The translations under genes and the position numbers were made by a program. Of a stretch of 64,000 nt of DNA, positions 35,601 through 46,740 are shown one piece after another (position 1 is the stretch's first letter; each line of letters begins with the position of its first letter). A model generated the notes under the pieces. It did no database searches. It saw only the letters and a program-made list of their open reading frames with translations, and was not told where the DNA came from. The stretch covers positions 1,364,001 through 1,428,000 of the forward strand of contig NW_027473315.1 in assembly GCF_050947335.1 (NCBI RefSeq), read 5' to 3'. The stretch is from Megachile rotundata. Taxonomy: Eukaryota > Arthropoda > Insecta > Hymenoptera > Megachilidae.

Positions 35601-37561
35601 GTGGACCGTTCAAATGCTCCTGGTACAATAATCATCTCCAAGGGGTAACACAGCATCCTGAGGAATACCCGGATTACAGAATCGAGAACGGACGCCTGTA
35701 CCGCCACATTCTACACACACTGGACTTCAACGAACAAGATTCCAACGAGCAATGGAAGCTGTGTGTAGCCAAAGAAGATCGAGCCCGGGTACTTCAAGAG
35801 GCGCACGATGACCCTACGGCAGGACACCTAGGGATCGCCAAGACTTTAGCCCGACTAGCACGAATCTATTACTGGCCAGGGATGCTGCGAGAAGCCACGA
35901 AATATGTCCGGGAATGTCGCAGCTGCCAGAAATTCAAGGCGCAACAGCAAACTCTCCCAGGAGGAATGCAACCGACCAATGTCCAGCAACCATGGGAGAT
36001 GGTCTCCGCCGACCTCGTAGGACCACTTCCACGGTCAACCAATGGGAACACAACGCTACTGGTTTTCCAAGATCGGTTTACGAAGTGGATCGAACTTCGC
36101 CCACTGAAGAAAGCCACCGCAAACGCCATTGTGAAGGCCCTTAATGAATTGGTCATTTTACGACACGGATGCCCACGAACAATCGTCACGGACAACGGCC
36201 GCCAGTTCATCAGCCACGAGTTTACCCGCGCGCTCAAGGAAAGCGCGATCCAGCACCGCCGTACTCCGCCGTATGCACCGCAATGCAATCCAGTTGAACG
36301 AGCCAATCGAGTCATAAAAACTATGATTGGTCAGTTCGTCGGCCGGACACAACGGAACTGGGACCAGCGATTGCCAGAACTCGCGTTTGCGTATAACACC
36401 GCCCGCCACGAAGCGACAGGACATACGCCAGCTTTCCTGAACACCGGACGAGAGTTCACTCCACCAGGCACCCTCCAACAAGAAAACCGCCGGCCAGTCG
36501 CAGGGACATGGGAGCGACGACTCACCCAGCTGAAGGAGACATACGAATTGGCAAGAGTTCGACTCGCGCAAGAATTCCAAAGACAGCAGAAATACTACAA
36601 TCTCCGACGTCGCGATTGGCAACCACGGATCGGCGAGCAAGTTTGGAAGCGGACGCACGTCCTCTCGAATAAGGCGGAGGCGCGCAACGCCAAACTCGTA
36701 GAGAAATACGAGGGACCCTTCGAAGTCATACGCAAAGTCTCTCCAGTCATCTACGACCTCAAGAACTTGAGGGGAAAGAGGGTAGCTCATATACATATAC
36801 GAGACCTGAAGCCTGTGGAAGGGGTGGGGACCCCCCCCCAAGACCCAGGACAGGATATAAAGCCTGGCAGCCCGACGACAGGATCATCAGTCAACAGCGA
36901 GTCGACGACGGGACAAGCAAGTAGACACCATGGAGAAGAAAGAAGGAACGTGGGACCTCTCGGAGCTAAGAAGGGAGATCGACGCCGCGATCGCAAGAAC
37001 GCGCACCCGGGAAAAATTCCGGGAAGACCCCCGCTCGGTAACACGGAAGGAGCGACAGCAGATTCGCCGCGACATGCGGCGAATCGAGCTCAGTCGCAAG
37101 AAGAACATGGAAGCGACAAGAAGAAAACGCACGAGGCCAAGGCGAGTCCCGACACCACGGGCAAAACCACCGGCAGGGGAGTATATCCCTGCCAAAAGGA
37201 CACAGGCGCCTATCGCCCCTGGGGACAGGGAACCGAAGCCGCCGGCCAAGGGATCATCGACTGCGGCCACCGGAACGGAAGCAACTCCAGCCGAACAACC
37301 GCTGACCGGGGCCGCAACACAGCCCGAACAACCGCTGACCGGAGCCGCAGGACAACCACCGGTACTGCCACCGGTACTGCCACTGATCATGGCACCGGAC
37401 GCCCCGGGAAGAAGGCCGACCATCGCCGTCACTCTGCCGGATGGGAGCGTCCACCGGCTACCGCTAGGATTGCGGCGACATCGAAAGATGTCCAACGGAC
37501 GCCGATGGACCATCCTGCTGGACCCGACAGGGAAAGTGATAGAATTCCGGCAGGCTCCTGA
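35549..37561 (+). CDS. pol: Pol part 2: integrase (frame-shifted from part 1)
   Basis: Inserts the DNA copy into the genome. The segment begins NTVADALSR, the end of the RNase H/connection. The zinc-binding HHCC has His codons at 35804 and 35825 and Cys codons at 35915 and 35924. The catalytic triad is Asp 36011, Asp 36191 and Glu 36296, with 34 residues between the second Asp and the Glu (CNPVERANR type). A GPY/F module follows (KYEGPF, Gly at 36713). Recognisable homology ends near 36830. The open frame runs on to 37561, but that last part is Thr/Arg/Gly-rich, looks like a shadow of ORF3, and is probably not conserved protein. There is no ATG that would suit an independent start, so expression depends on reading through from part 1, which the frame break prevents. 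Confidence 0.9.
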   Translation, partial: NTVADALSRQPHATCEMSGPFKCSWYNNHLQGVTQHPEEYPDYRIENGRLYRHILHTLDFNEQDSNEQWKLCVAKEDRARVLQEAHDDPTAGHLGIAKTLARLARIYYWPGMLREATKYVRECRSCQKFKAQQQTLPGGMQPTNVQQPWEMVSADLVGPLPRSTNGNTTLLVFQDRFTKWIELRPLKKATANAIVKALNELVILRHGCPRTIVTDNGRQFISHEFTRALKESAIQHRRTPPYAPQCNPVERANRVIKTMIGQFVGRTQRNWDQRLPELAFAYNTARHEATGHTPAFLNTGREFTPPGTLQQENRRPVAGTWERRLTQLKETYELARVRLAQEFQRQQKYYNLRRRDWQPRIGEQVWKRTHVLSNKAEARNAKLVEKYEGPFEVIRKVSPVIYDLKNLRGKRVAHIHIRDLKPVEGVGTPPQDPGQDIKPGSPTTGSSVNSESTTGQASRHHGEERRNVGPLGAKKGDRRRDRKNAHPGKIPGRPPLGNTEGATADSPRHAANRAQSQEEHGSDKKKTHEAKASPDTTGKTTGRGVYPCQKDTGAYRPWGQGTEAAGQGIIDCGHRNGSNSSRTTADRGRNTARTTADRSRRTTTGTATGTATDHGTGRPGKKADHRRHSAGWERPPATARIAATSKDVQRTPMDHPAGPDRESDRIPAGS

Positions 37562-37631
37562 GGTATATTCCGAGAATTTTTCGTATTGTAAATATTTAGT
37601 TCTAAGGTATGCGAGATCTTTTGTTATTTAG
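36930..37631 (+). CDS. ORF3, 233-aa protein of unknown function
   Basis: I do not recognise the family. It lies where an envelope gene sits in some insect elements, but there is no signal peptide, no transmembrane helix and no glycoprotein-like cysteine pattern. Residues 1-75 are highly charged and probably helical (many R, K, E). Residues 76-155 are Pro/Ala/Thr-rich, including two 11-residue repeats at 122-143. Residues about 160-210 look like a compact beta-rich module (TIAVTLPDGSV, GRRWTILLDPTGKVIEF). The start ATG sits in CACCATGG, a near-ideal initiation context, which argues that this frame is used. It overlaps the tail of the integrase frame by about 630 bp (+1 relative). A spliced or subgenomic RNA would be needed to express it. 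A nucleic-acid-binding accessory role is only a guess from the basic N-terminus. Confidence 0.6.
   Translation: MEKKEGTWDLSELRREIDAAIARTRTREKFREDPRSVTRKERQQIRRDMRRIELSRKKNMEATRRKRTRPRRVPTPRAKPPAGEYIPAKRTQAPIAPGDREPKPPAKGSSTAATGTEATPAEQPLTGAATQPEQPLTGAAGQPPVLPPVLPLIMAPDAPGRRPTIAVTLPDGSVHRLPLGLRRHRKMSNGRRWTILLDPTGKVIEFRQAPEVYSENFSYCKYLVLRYARSFVI
37293..37358 (+). repeat. Two 33-bp coding repeats in ORF3
   Basis: They encode EQPLTGAATQP and EQPLTGAAGQP. A 12-bp repeat encoding PVLP follows at about 37361-37384. The 33-bp period equals that of the pol linker repeats, though the sequences differ. Confidence 0.85.
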
Positions 37632-37647
37632 TTGTAAGTTATTTGTC

Positions 37648-37670
37648 GACCAAGGTCCTTTACCTTGGTC
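37648..37670 (+). other. Hairpin just upstream of the polypurine tract
   Basis: GACCAAGGT-CCTTT-ACCTTGGTC: a perfect 9-bp stem with a 5-nt loop, ending 5 nt before the polypurine tract. It lies in the otherwise A/T-rich 3' untranslated part after ORF3. It might position the plus-strand primer or stabilise RNA; no family precedent is claimed. Confidence 0.8.
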
Positions 37671-37675
37671 TCCCC

Positions 37676-37690
37676 GGAGGAGGAGGGGGG
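37676..37690 (+). other. Polypurine tract
   Basis: GGAGGAGGAGGGGGG, 15 purines ending exactly at the base before the 3' LTR. It is the plus-strand primer of reverse transcription, and its position confirms the LTR boundary. Confidence 0.95.
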
Positions 37691-39166
37691 TGTGACGAAT
37701 ACGTCACGAGCCGTTCCGTCAGCCGCGCTCCGTCAGCCGCGCTCCGTCGACCGCGCACCGTCAGCCGCGCACCGCGAGGTGGGGACCCCCCACCGAGACC
37801 ACCCACCGCGACCCGATACTACTTAGATAGCGATCGATCGCGTGATCGATCGAGTTGGCCCGGGGCTTCGGCCCCGAAAGGATCTCTTCGGAGATCCTCT
37901 CCAAGGCAATAAGGTCTTCCTGGTCCGACGATAGCCCCGGACTGGGAGGACTGGAGGCCAGTATCGGCGTGGAGGGTAACCCGTGCGCCGAGACTGGCCG
38001 CGCCAACGGTCAACCGACTTGTCCGACCCCGTGGGTAGCCCTCGGGGAAGGTAAGCCGTGGGTAGTCGTTACGTTGGGGAGATAGCCCACAGCGTGACGC
38101 CTGCCAGATCGTGGAGGGTAGAGCCAACTCCAGGGACGCTCTCAGAGGTCCTCCCCGGCAGTAAGGTCTTCCTGGTCCGATGGTAGCCTCGGGCCGAGAG
38201 GACTGGAGGCCTGCATCGGCGTGGAGGGTTGCCCACGCGCCGAGGCTGGCCGCGCCAACGGTCAACCGCCTTGTCCGGCCTCGTGGATAGCCCTCGAGGA
38301 AGGCAAGCCGGAGGTAGTCGTTACGTTGGAGGGTAACCCACAGCGTGACGCCTGCCAGACCGTGGAGGCAAGAGCCAGTAACAGGAACACTCTCGGTCTT
38401 AATAAGAGAAAGGCAAGGCCAGAACTGGCCACTTACCCCGTGTACTTTACTCTCCCTCCTTCCTCCTCTCAATCGCGCCGAACCGTAGATATAAGGACCG
38501 CGAAACCCGCGAACGCGTTCGACCGACCGACCGTACCGCGAACTCCGCGCGCTGTTCTCTCCGTCCGAACCGCGAACGCCGCGAGAAGTTCCTCCGACCG
38601 ACCCGCGAACGCGTGCCGCAACCGACCCGTACTCCGCGAGGCGTTCCCCTCGACCGACCGACCGACCGACCGGACCGTGAGCGCCGCCGAGTATAGTTTG
38701 TAAGATAGAGTGTAAGAATAGGGATAGCGTAGTATGTAAGGATAGTATGTAAGACTCTATTGTAGAAGCGTACCGAATAGGATTGTATGATATTGCGTTA
38801 GCCTGTAAGAACCGCGCCGCCGCCGCCGCTATTCTGTAACACCGACCGACTAACACGAACCGATTATAATTGTAGAAACCGAAGACTGCGGAGGCCACGG
38901 CGCCTCCACCGGCAACTCCGCCGCCCGCGACGCCACCGGCGGACCAGGGCCCCAGCTCGTCGGGGAATATATAGGATTAATAAACAAGGATAGTTAAGAG
39001 CGAAACACCGTGTTCTTTCTCAACCCGCGACCAGTCCCCTTCCTCCCGCGATCGGCCCCCTCGCGTCAACCCTGGCGCGCTGAAGCGTCCGGCACAAGGG
39101 GGCCCGTGAGCCGCGTACTCCACCGCGCTGCCTAGCAACGCGGGTGGAGGAAACGGCTACGTTACA
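37691..39166 (+). repeat. 3' LTR, 1476 bp
   Basis: Same length and sequence as 30111-31586 by line-by-line comparison. It carries the same palindrome (37692-37707), UUCG hairpins (37861-37898), U3 tandem repeat, TATA box (38489-38496) and AATAAA (38979-38984). It ends CGTTACA directly against the GTAT target duplication. Confidence 0.95.
38979..38984 (+). terminator. Polyadenylation signal in the 3' LTR
   Basis: AATAAA followed by a GT/T-rich stretch near 39010. This is the copy expected to end the full-length transcript. Confidence 0.7.
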
Positions 39167-39170
39167 GTAT
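39167..39170 (+). repeat. Target-site duplication, right copy (GTAT)
   Basis: Partner of 30107-30110. The satellite resumes in register with GATTGTTTTT right after it. Confidence 0.95.
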
Positions 39171-40432
39171 GATTGTTTTTGTATGATTGTGATTGTATGA
39201 TTGTGATTGTATGATTGTGATTGTATGATTGTGATTGTATGATTGTGATTGTATGATTGTGATTGTATGATTGTGATTGTATGATTGTGATTGTATGATT
39301 GTGATTGTATGATTGTGATTGTATGATTGTGATTGTATGATTGCGATAGTATGATTGCGATTGTATGATTGTGATTGTATGATTGTGATTGTATGATTGT
39401 GATTGTATGATTGTGATTGTATGATTGTGATTGTATCATTGTGATTGTATGATTGTGATCATATGATTGTGATCGTATGATTGTGATTGTATGATTGTTT
39501 TTGTATGATTGTGATTGTATGATTGTGATTGTATGATTGTGATTGTATGATTGTGATTGTATGATTGTGATTGTATGATTGTGATTGTATGATTGTGATT
39601 GTATGATTGTGATTGTATGATTGTGATTGTATGATTGCGATAGTATGATTGTGATTGTATGATTGTGATTGTATGATTGTGATTGTATCATTGTGATTGT
39701 ATGATTGTGATCATATGATTGTCATCGTATGATTGTGATTGTATGATTGTTTTTGTATGATTGTGATTGTATAGTAGCAATTGTATGATTGTCTTCGTAT
39801 GATTGTGATCGTATGATTGTGATTGTATGATTGTGATTGTATGATTGTGATTGTATGATTGTGATTGTATCATTGTGATTGTATGATTGTGATCATATGA
39901 TTGTGATTGTATGATTGTCATTGTATGATTGTTTTTGTATGATTGTGATTGTATGATTGTGATTGTATGATTGTGGTTGTATGATTGTGATTGTATGATT
40001 GTGAATGTATGATTGTGATTGTATGATTGCGATAGTATGATTGTGATTGTATGATTGTGATTGTATGATTGTGATTGTATGATTGCGATAGTATGATTGT
40101 GATTGTATGATTGTGATTGTATGATTGTGATTGTATAATTGTGATTGTATGATTGAGATTGTATGATTGTGATTGTATTATTGTAATTGTATGATTGTGA
40201 TTGTATGATTGTGATTGTATGATTGTGAATGTATGATTGTGATTGTATGATAGTGATTGTGTGATTCTGATTGTATGATTGTTTTTGTATGATTGTGATT
40301 GTATAGTAGTAATTGTATGATTGTCATCGTATGATTGTGATTGTATGATTGTGATTGTATAGTAGTAATTGTATGATTGTCTTCGTATGATTGTGATCGT
40401 ATGATTGTGATTGTATGATTGTGATTGTATGA
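39171..40432 (+). repeat. Interrupted duplication, copy 1, part right of the retrotransposon
   Basis: Continues the match between 26740-30110 and 41847-46335. Shared landmarks on this side: GATCATATG then GATCGTATG (39466/45297), GTAGCAATT (39775/45612) and GTGTGATTCTG (40259/46168). The match fades near 40432/46335. Copy 1 has more consensus monomers after the insertion point, an expansion or contraction of whole units. Confidence 0.7.
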
Positions 40433-41846
40433 TTGTTTTTGTATGATTGTGATTGTATGATTGTGATTGTACGATTGTGATTGTATGATTGTGATTGTAT
40501 TATTGTGATTGTATGATTGTGATTGTATGATTGTGATTGTATGATTGTGATTGTATGATTGCGATAGTATGATTGTGATTGTATGATTGTGATTGTATGA
40601 TTGTGATTGTATGATTGCGATAGTATGATTGTGATTGTATGATTGTGATTGTATGATTGTGATTGTATAATTGTGATTGTATGATTGAGATTGTATGATT
40701 GTGATTGTATTATTGTGATTGTATGATTGTGATTGTATGATTGTGATTGTATGATTGTGAATGTATGACTGTGATTGTATGATAGTGATTGTGTGATTCT
40801 GATTGTATGATTGTTTTTGTATGATTGTGATTGTATAGTAGTAATTGTATGATTGTCATCGTATGATTGTGATTGTATGATTGTGATTGTATAGTAGTAA
40901 TTGTATGATTGTCTTCGTATGATTGTGATCGTATGATTGTGATTGTATGATTGTGATTGTATGATTGTGATTGTATGATTGTGATTGTATCATTGTGATT
41001 GTATGATTGTGATCATATGAGTGTGATTGTATGATTGTGATTGTATGATTGTGATTGTATGATTGTGATTGTATGATTGTGATTGTATGATTGTGATTGT
41101 ATGGTTGTGATTCTATGATTGCGATAGTATGATTGTGATTGTATGATTGTGATTGTATTATTGTGATTGTATGATTGCGATAGTATGATTGTGATTGTAT
41201 GATTGTGATTGTATGATTGTCTTCGTATGATTGTGATCGTATGATTGTGATCGTATGATTGTGATCGTATGATTGTGATTGTATGATTGTGATTGTATCA
41301 TTGTGATTGTATGATTGTGATCATATGATTGTGATTGTATGATTGTGATTGTATGATTGTTTTTGTATGATTGTGATTGTATGATTGTTATTGTACGATT
41401 GTGATTGTATGATTGTGATTGTATGATTGTCATTGTATTATTGTGATTGTATGATTGTGATTGTATGATTGTGATTGTATGATTGCGATAGTATGATTGT
41501 GATTGTATGATTGTGATTGTATTATTGTGATTGTATGATTGCGATAGTATGATTGTGAATGTATGATTGTGATTGTATGATAGTGATTGTGTGATTCTGA
41601 TTGTATGATTGTTTTTGTATGATTGTGATTGTATAGTAGTAATTGTATGATTATCATCGTATGATTGTGATTGTATGATTGTTTTTGTATGATTGTGATT
41701 GTATAGTAGTAACTGTATGATTGTCTTCGTATGATTGTGATCGTATGATAGTGATTGTATGATTGTGATTGTATGATTGTGATTGTATGATTGTGATTGT
41801 ATGATTGTGATTGTATGATTGTGATTGTATGATTGTGATTGTATCA

Positions 41847-44800
41847 TTGTGATTGCATGATTGTTTTTGTATGATTGTGATTTCATGATTGTGATTGTAT
41901 GATTGTGCCTGTATGATTGTGATGGTATGATTGTGATTGTATGATTGCGATTGTATGATTGCAATTTTATGAGTGTGATTATATGATTCTGATTGTATGA
42001 TTGTTTTTGTATGATTGTGATTGTATAGTAGTAATTGTATGATTGTCATCGTATGATTGTGATTGCACGATTGTTTTTGTATGATTGTGATTGTATAGTA
42101 GTAATTGTATGATTGACTTACTATGATTGTGATCGTATGATTGTGATTGTATGATTGTGATTGTATGATTGTTTTTGTATGATTGTGATTGTATAGTAGT
42201 AATTGTATGATTGTCATCGTATGATTGTGATTGTATGATTGTTTTTGTATGATTGTGATTGTATAGTAGTAATTGTATGATTGTCATCGTATGATTGTGA
42301 TTGTATGATTGTTTTTGTATGATTGTGATTGTATAGTAGTAATTGTATGATTGTCTTCGTATGATTGTGATTGTATGATTGTGATTGTATGATTGTGATT
42401 GTATGATTGTGATTGTATGATTGTGATTGTATGATTGTGATTATATCATTGTGATTGTATGATTGTGATCATATGATTGTGATCATATGATTGTGATTGT
42501 ATGATTGTGATTGTATGATTGTTTTTGTATGATTGTGATTGTATGATTGTGATTGTATGATTGTGATTGTATTATTGTGATTGTATGATTGTGATTGTAT
42601 GATTGCGATAGTATGATTGTGATTGTATGATTGTGATTGTATGATTGTGATTGTATGATTGTGATTGTATGATTGTGATTGTATGATTGCGATAGTATGA
42701 TTGTGATTGTATGATTGTGATTGTATGATTGTGATTGTATGATTGTGATTGTATCATTGTGATTGTATGATTGTGATCCTATGATTGTGATTGTATGATT
42801 GTGATTGTATGATTGTTTTTGTATGATTGTGATTGTATGATTGTGATTGTACGATTGTGATTGTATGATTGTGATTGTATTATTGTGACAAGTATGATTG
42901 TGATTGTATGATTGTGATTGTATGATTGCGATAGTATGATTGTGATTGTATGATTGTGATTGTATGATTGTGTTTGTATGATTGCGATAGTATGATTGTG
43001 ATTGTATGATTGTGGTTGTATGATTGTGATTGTATAATTGTGATTGTATGATTGAGATTCTATGTTTGTGATTGTATTATTGTGATTGTATGATTGTGAT
43101 TGTATGATTGTGATTGTATGATTGTGAATGTATGATTGTGATTGTATGATAGTGATTGTGTGATTCTGATTGTATGATTGTTTTTGTATGATTGTGATTG
43201 TATAGTAGTAATTGTATGATTGTCATCGTATGCTTGTGATTGTATGATTGTTTTTGTATGATTGTGACTGTATAGTAGTAATTGTATGATTGTCTTCGTA
43301 TGATTGTGATCGTATGATAGTGATTGTATGATTGTGATTGTATGATTGTGATTGTATGATTGTGATTGTATGATTGTGATTGTATCATTGTGATTGCATG
43401 ATTGTTTTTGTATGATTGTGCCTGTATGATTGTGATGGTATGATTGTGATTGTATGATTGCGATTGTATGATTGCAATTTTATGAGTGTGATTATATGAT
43501 TATGATTGTATGATTGTGATTGTATGATTGTTTTTGTATGATTGTGATTGTATGATTGTGATTGTATGATTGTGATTGCATGATTGTGGTTGTATGATTA
43601 TGGTTCTATTATTGTTATTGTATGATTTTTCTTGTATGATTATGATCGTATGATTGTAATTGCATGATTGTGATTGTATGATTGTGATTGTATGATTGTG
43701 ATTATATGATTGCGATAGTACGATTGTGACTGTATGATTGTGATTGTATGATTGTGATTGTATTATTGTGATTGTATGATTGTGATTGTATGATTGTGAT
43801 TGTATGACTGCGATAGCATGATTGTGATTGTATGTTTGTGATTGTATGATTGTGATTGTATGATTGAGATTGTATGATTGTGATTGTATTATTGTGATTG
43901 TGTGATTGTGATTGTATGATTGTTATTGTATGATTGTGAATGTATGATTGTGATTGTATGATTGTGATTGTATGATTGAGATTGTATGATTGTTTTCGTA
44001 TGATTGTGATTGTATAGTAGTAATTGTATGATTGTCATCATATGATTGTGATTGTATGATTGTTTTTGTATGATTGTGATTGTATAGTAGTAATTGTATG
44101 ATTGTCTTCGTATGATTGTGATCGTATGATTGTGATCGTATGATTGTGATTGTATGATTGTGATTGTATCATTGTGATTGAATGATTGTGAGCGTATGAT
44201 TGTGAGTGTATGATTGTGATTATATGATTGTTTTTGTATGATTGTGATTGTATGATTGTGATCGTACGATTGTGATCGTATGATTGTGATTGTATGATTG
44301 TGATCGTTTGATTGTGGTTTTATAATTATTGTTCTATTATTGTGATTGTATGATTGTCTTCGTATGATTGTGATCGTATGATTGTGATTGTATGATTGTG
44401 ATTGTATGATTGTGATTCTATGATTGTGATTGTATCATTGTGATTGTATGATTGTGATCATATGATTGTGATTGTATGATTGTGATTGTATGATTGTTTT
44501 TGTATGATTGTGATTGTATGATTGTGATTGTATGATTGTGATTGTATGATTGTGGTTGTATGATTGTGATTGTATTATTGTGATTGTATGATTGTGATTG
44601 TATGATTGTGATTGTATGATTGCGATAGTATGATTGTGATTGTATGATTGTGATTGTATGATTGTGATTGTATGATTGTGATTGTATGATTGCGATAGTA
44701 TGATTGTGATTGTATGATTGTGATTGTATGATTGTGATTGTATGATTGTGATTGTATGATTGTGATTGTATCATTGTGATTGTATGATTGTGATCATATG

Positions 44801-46335
44801 ACTGTGATTGTATGATTGTGATTGTATGATTGTTTTTGTATGATTGTGATTGTATGATTGTGATTGTATGATTGTGATTGTATGATTGTGATTGTATGAT
44901 TGTTTTTGTATGATTGTGATTGTATGATTGTGATTGTATAGTAGTAATTGTATGATTGGCTTCGTATGATTGTGATCGTATGATTGTGATTGTATGATTG
45001 TGATTGTATGATTGTGATTGTATGATTGTGATTGTATCATTGTGATTGTATGATTGTGATCATATGATTGTGATTGTATGATTGTGATTGTATGATTGTG
45101 ATTGTATGATTGTGATTGTATGATTGTTTTTGTATGATTGTGATCATATGATTGTGATTGTATGATTGTGATTGTATGATTGTTTTTGTATGATTGTGAT
45201 TGTATGATTGTGATTGTATGATTGTGATTGTATGATTGTGATTGTATGATTGTGATTGTATGATTGTGATTGTATCATTGTGATTGTATGATTGTGATCA
45301 TATGATTGTGATCGTATGATTGTGATTGTATGATTGTTTTTGTATGATTGTGATTGTATGATTGTGATTGTATGATTGTGATTGTATGATTGTGATTGTA
45401 TGATTGTGATTGTATGATTGTGATTGTATGATTGTGATTGTATGATTGTGATTGTATGATTGTGATTGTATGATTGCGATAGTATGATTGTGATTGTATG
45501 ATTGTGATTGTATGATTGTGATTGTATCATTGTGATTGTATGATTGTGATCATATGATTGTCATCGTATGATTGTGATTGTATGATTGTTTTTGTATGAT
45601 TGTGATTGTATAGTAGCAATTGTATGATTGTGATCGTATGATTGTGATTGTATGATTGTTTTTGTATGATTGTGATTGTATAGTAGCAATTGTATGATTG
45701 TGATCGTATGATTGTGATTGTATGATTGTGATTGTATGATTGTGATTGTATGATTGTGATTGTATCATTGTGATTGTATGATTGTGATCATATGATTGTG
45801 ATTGTATGATTGTGATTGTATGATTGTTTTTGTATGATTGTGATTGTATGATTGTGATTGTATGATTGTGGTTGTATGATTGTGATTGTATTATTGTGAT
45901 TGTATGATTGTGAATGTATGATTGTGATTGTATGATTGCGATAGTATGATTGTGATTGTATGATTGTGATTGTATGATTGTGATTGTATGATTGCGATAG
46001 TATGATTGTGATGGCATGATTGTGATTGTATGATTGTGATTGTATAATTGTGATTGTATGATTGAGATTGTATGATTGTGATTGTATTATTGTGATTGTA
46101 TGATTGTGATTGTATGATTGTGATTGTATGATTGTGAATGTATGATTGTGATTGTATGATAGTGATTGTGTGATTCTGATTGTATGATTGTTTTTGTATG
46201 ATTGTGATTGTATAGTAGTAATTGTATGATTGTCATCGTATGATTGTGATTGTATGATTGTGATTGTATAGTAGTAATTGTATGATTGTCTTCGTATGAT
46301 TGTGATCGTATGATTGTGATTGTATGATTGTGATT
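41847..46335 (+). repeat. Interrupted duplication, copy 2 (element-free, about 4.5 kb)
   Basis: Uninterrupted counterpart of 26740-30110 plus 39171-40432. The site matching the insertion point is GTAT at 45174-45177, with GATCATATG units before and GATTGTTTTT after, as around the element. The left copy has one extra consensus monomer just before the site. Confidence 0.8.
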
Positions 46336-46740
46336 GTATGATTGTGATTGTATGATTGTGATTGTATGATTGTGATCATATGAGTGTGTTTGTATGATTG
46401 TGATTGTATGATTGTTTTTGTATGATTGTGATTGTATAGTAGTAATTGTATGATTGTCATCGTATGATTGTGATTGCACGATTGTTTTTGTATGATTGTG
46501 ATTGTATAGTAGTAATTGTATGATTGACTTACTATGATTGTGATCGTATGATTGTGATTGTATGATTGTGATTGTATGATTGTTTTTGTATGATTGTGAT
46601 TGTGTAGTAGTAATTGTATGATTGTCATCGTATGATTGTGATTGTATGATTGTTTCTGTATGATTGTGATTGTATAGTAGTAATTGTATGATTGTGATTG
46701 TATGATTGTGAATGTATGATTGTGATTGTATGATTGTGAT

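Larger units (their letters stand above)
30111..39166 (+). mobile_element. Complete Ty3/gypsy-type LTR retrotransposon, 9056 bp
   Basis: Visible parts in order: 5' LTR, tRNA-Lys primer site, leader, gag, -1 frameshift signal, protease, RT, RNase H, integrase, ORF3, polypurine tract and 3' LTR. RNase H before integrase defines the Ty3/gypsy order. It is GC- and CpG-rich, in sharp contrast to the surrounding satellite. The LTRs show no difference, so the insertion is recent. Long LTRs, a Lys primer, 4-bp target duplication and a third ORF recall the Osvaldo/Ulysses/Woot group of insect elements as I remember it. That placement is tentative and needs an RT tree. One frame break before integrase suggests the copy is not autonomous. 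Confidence 0.96.

Noticed and set aside
36158..37513. Antisense frames of 208 and 227 codons opposite integrase and ORF3.
   Set aside because: Shadows of a GC-rich coding strand with no domain signature.
36930..37631. ORF3 as an envelope gene.
   Set aside because: No signal peptide, transmembrane segment, furin-type site in a glycoprotein context or cysteine pattern is visible.
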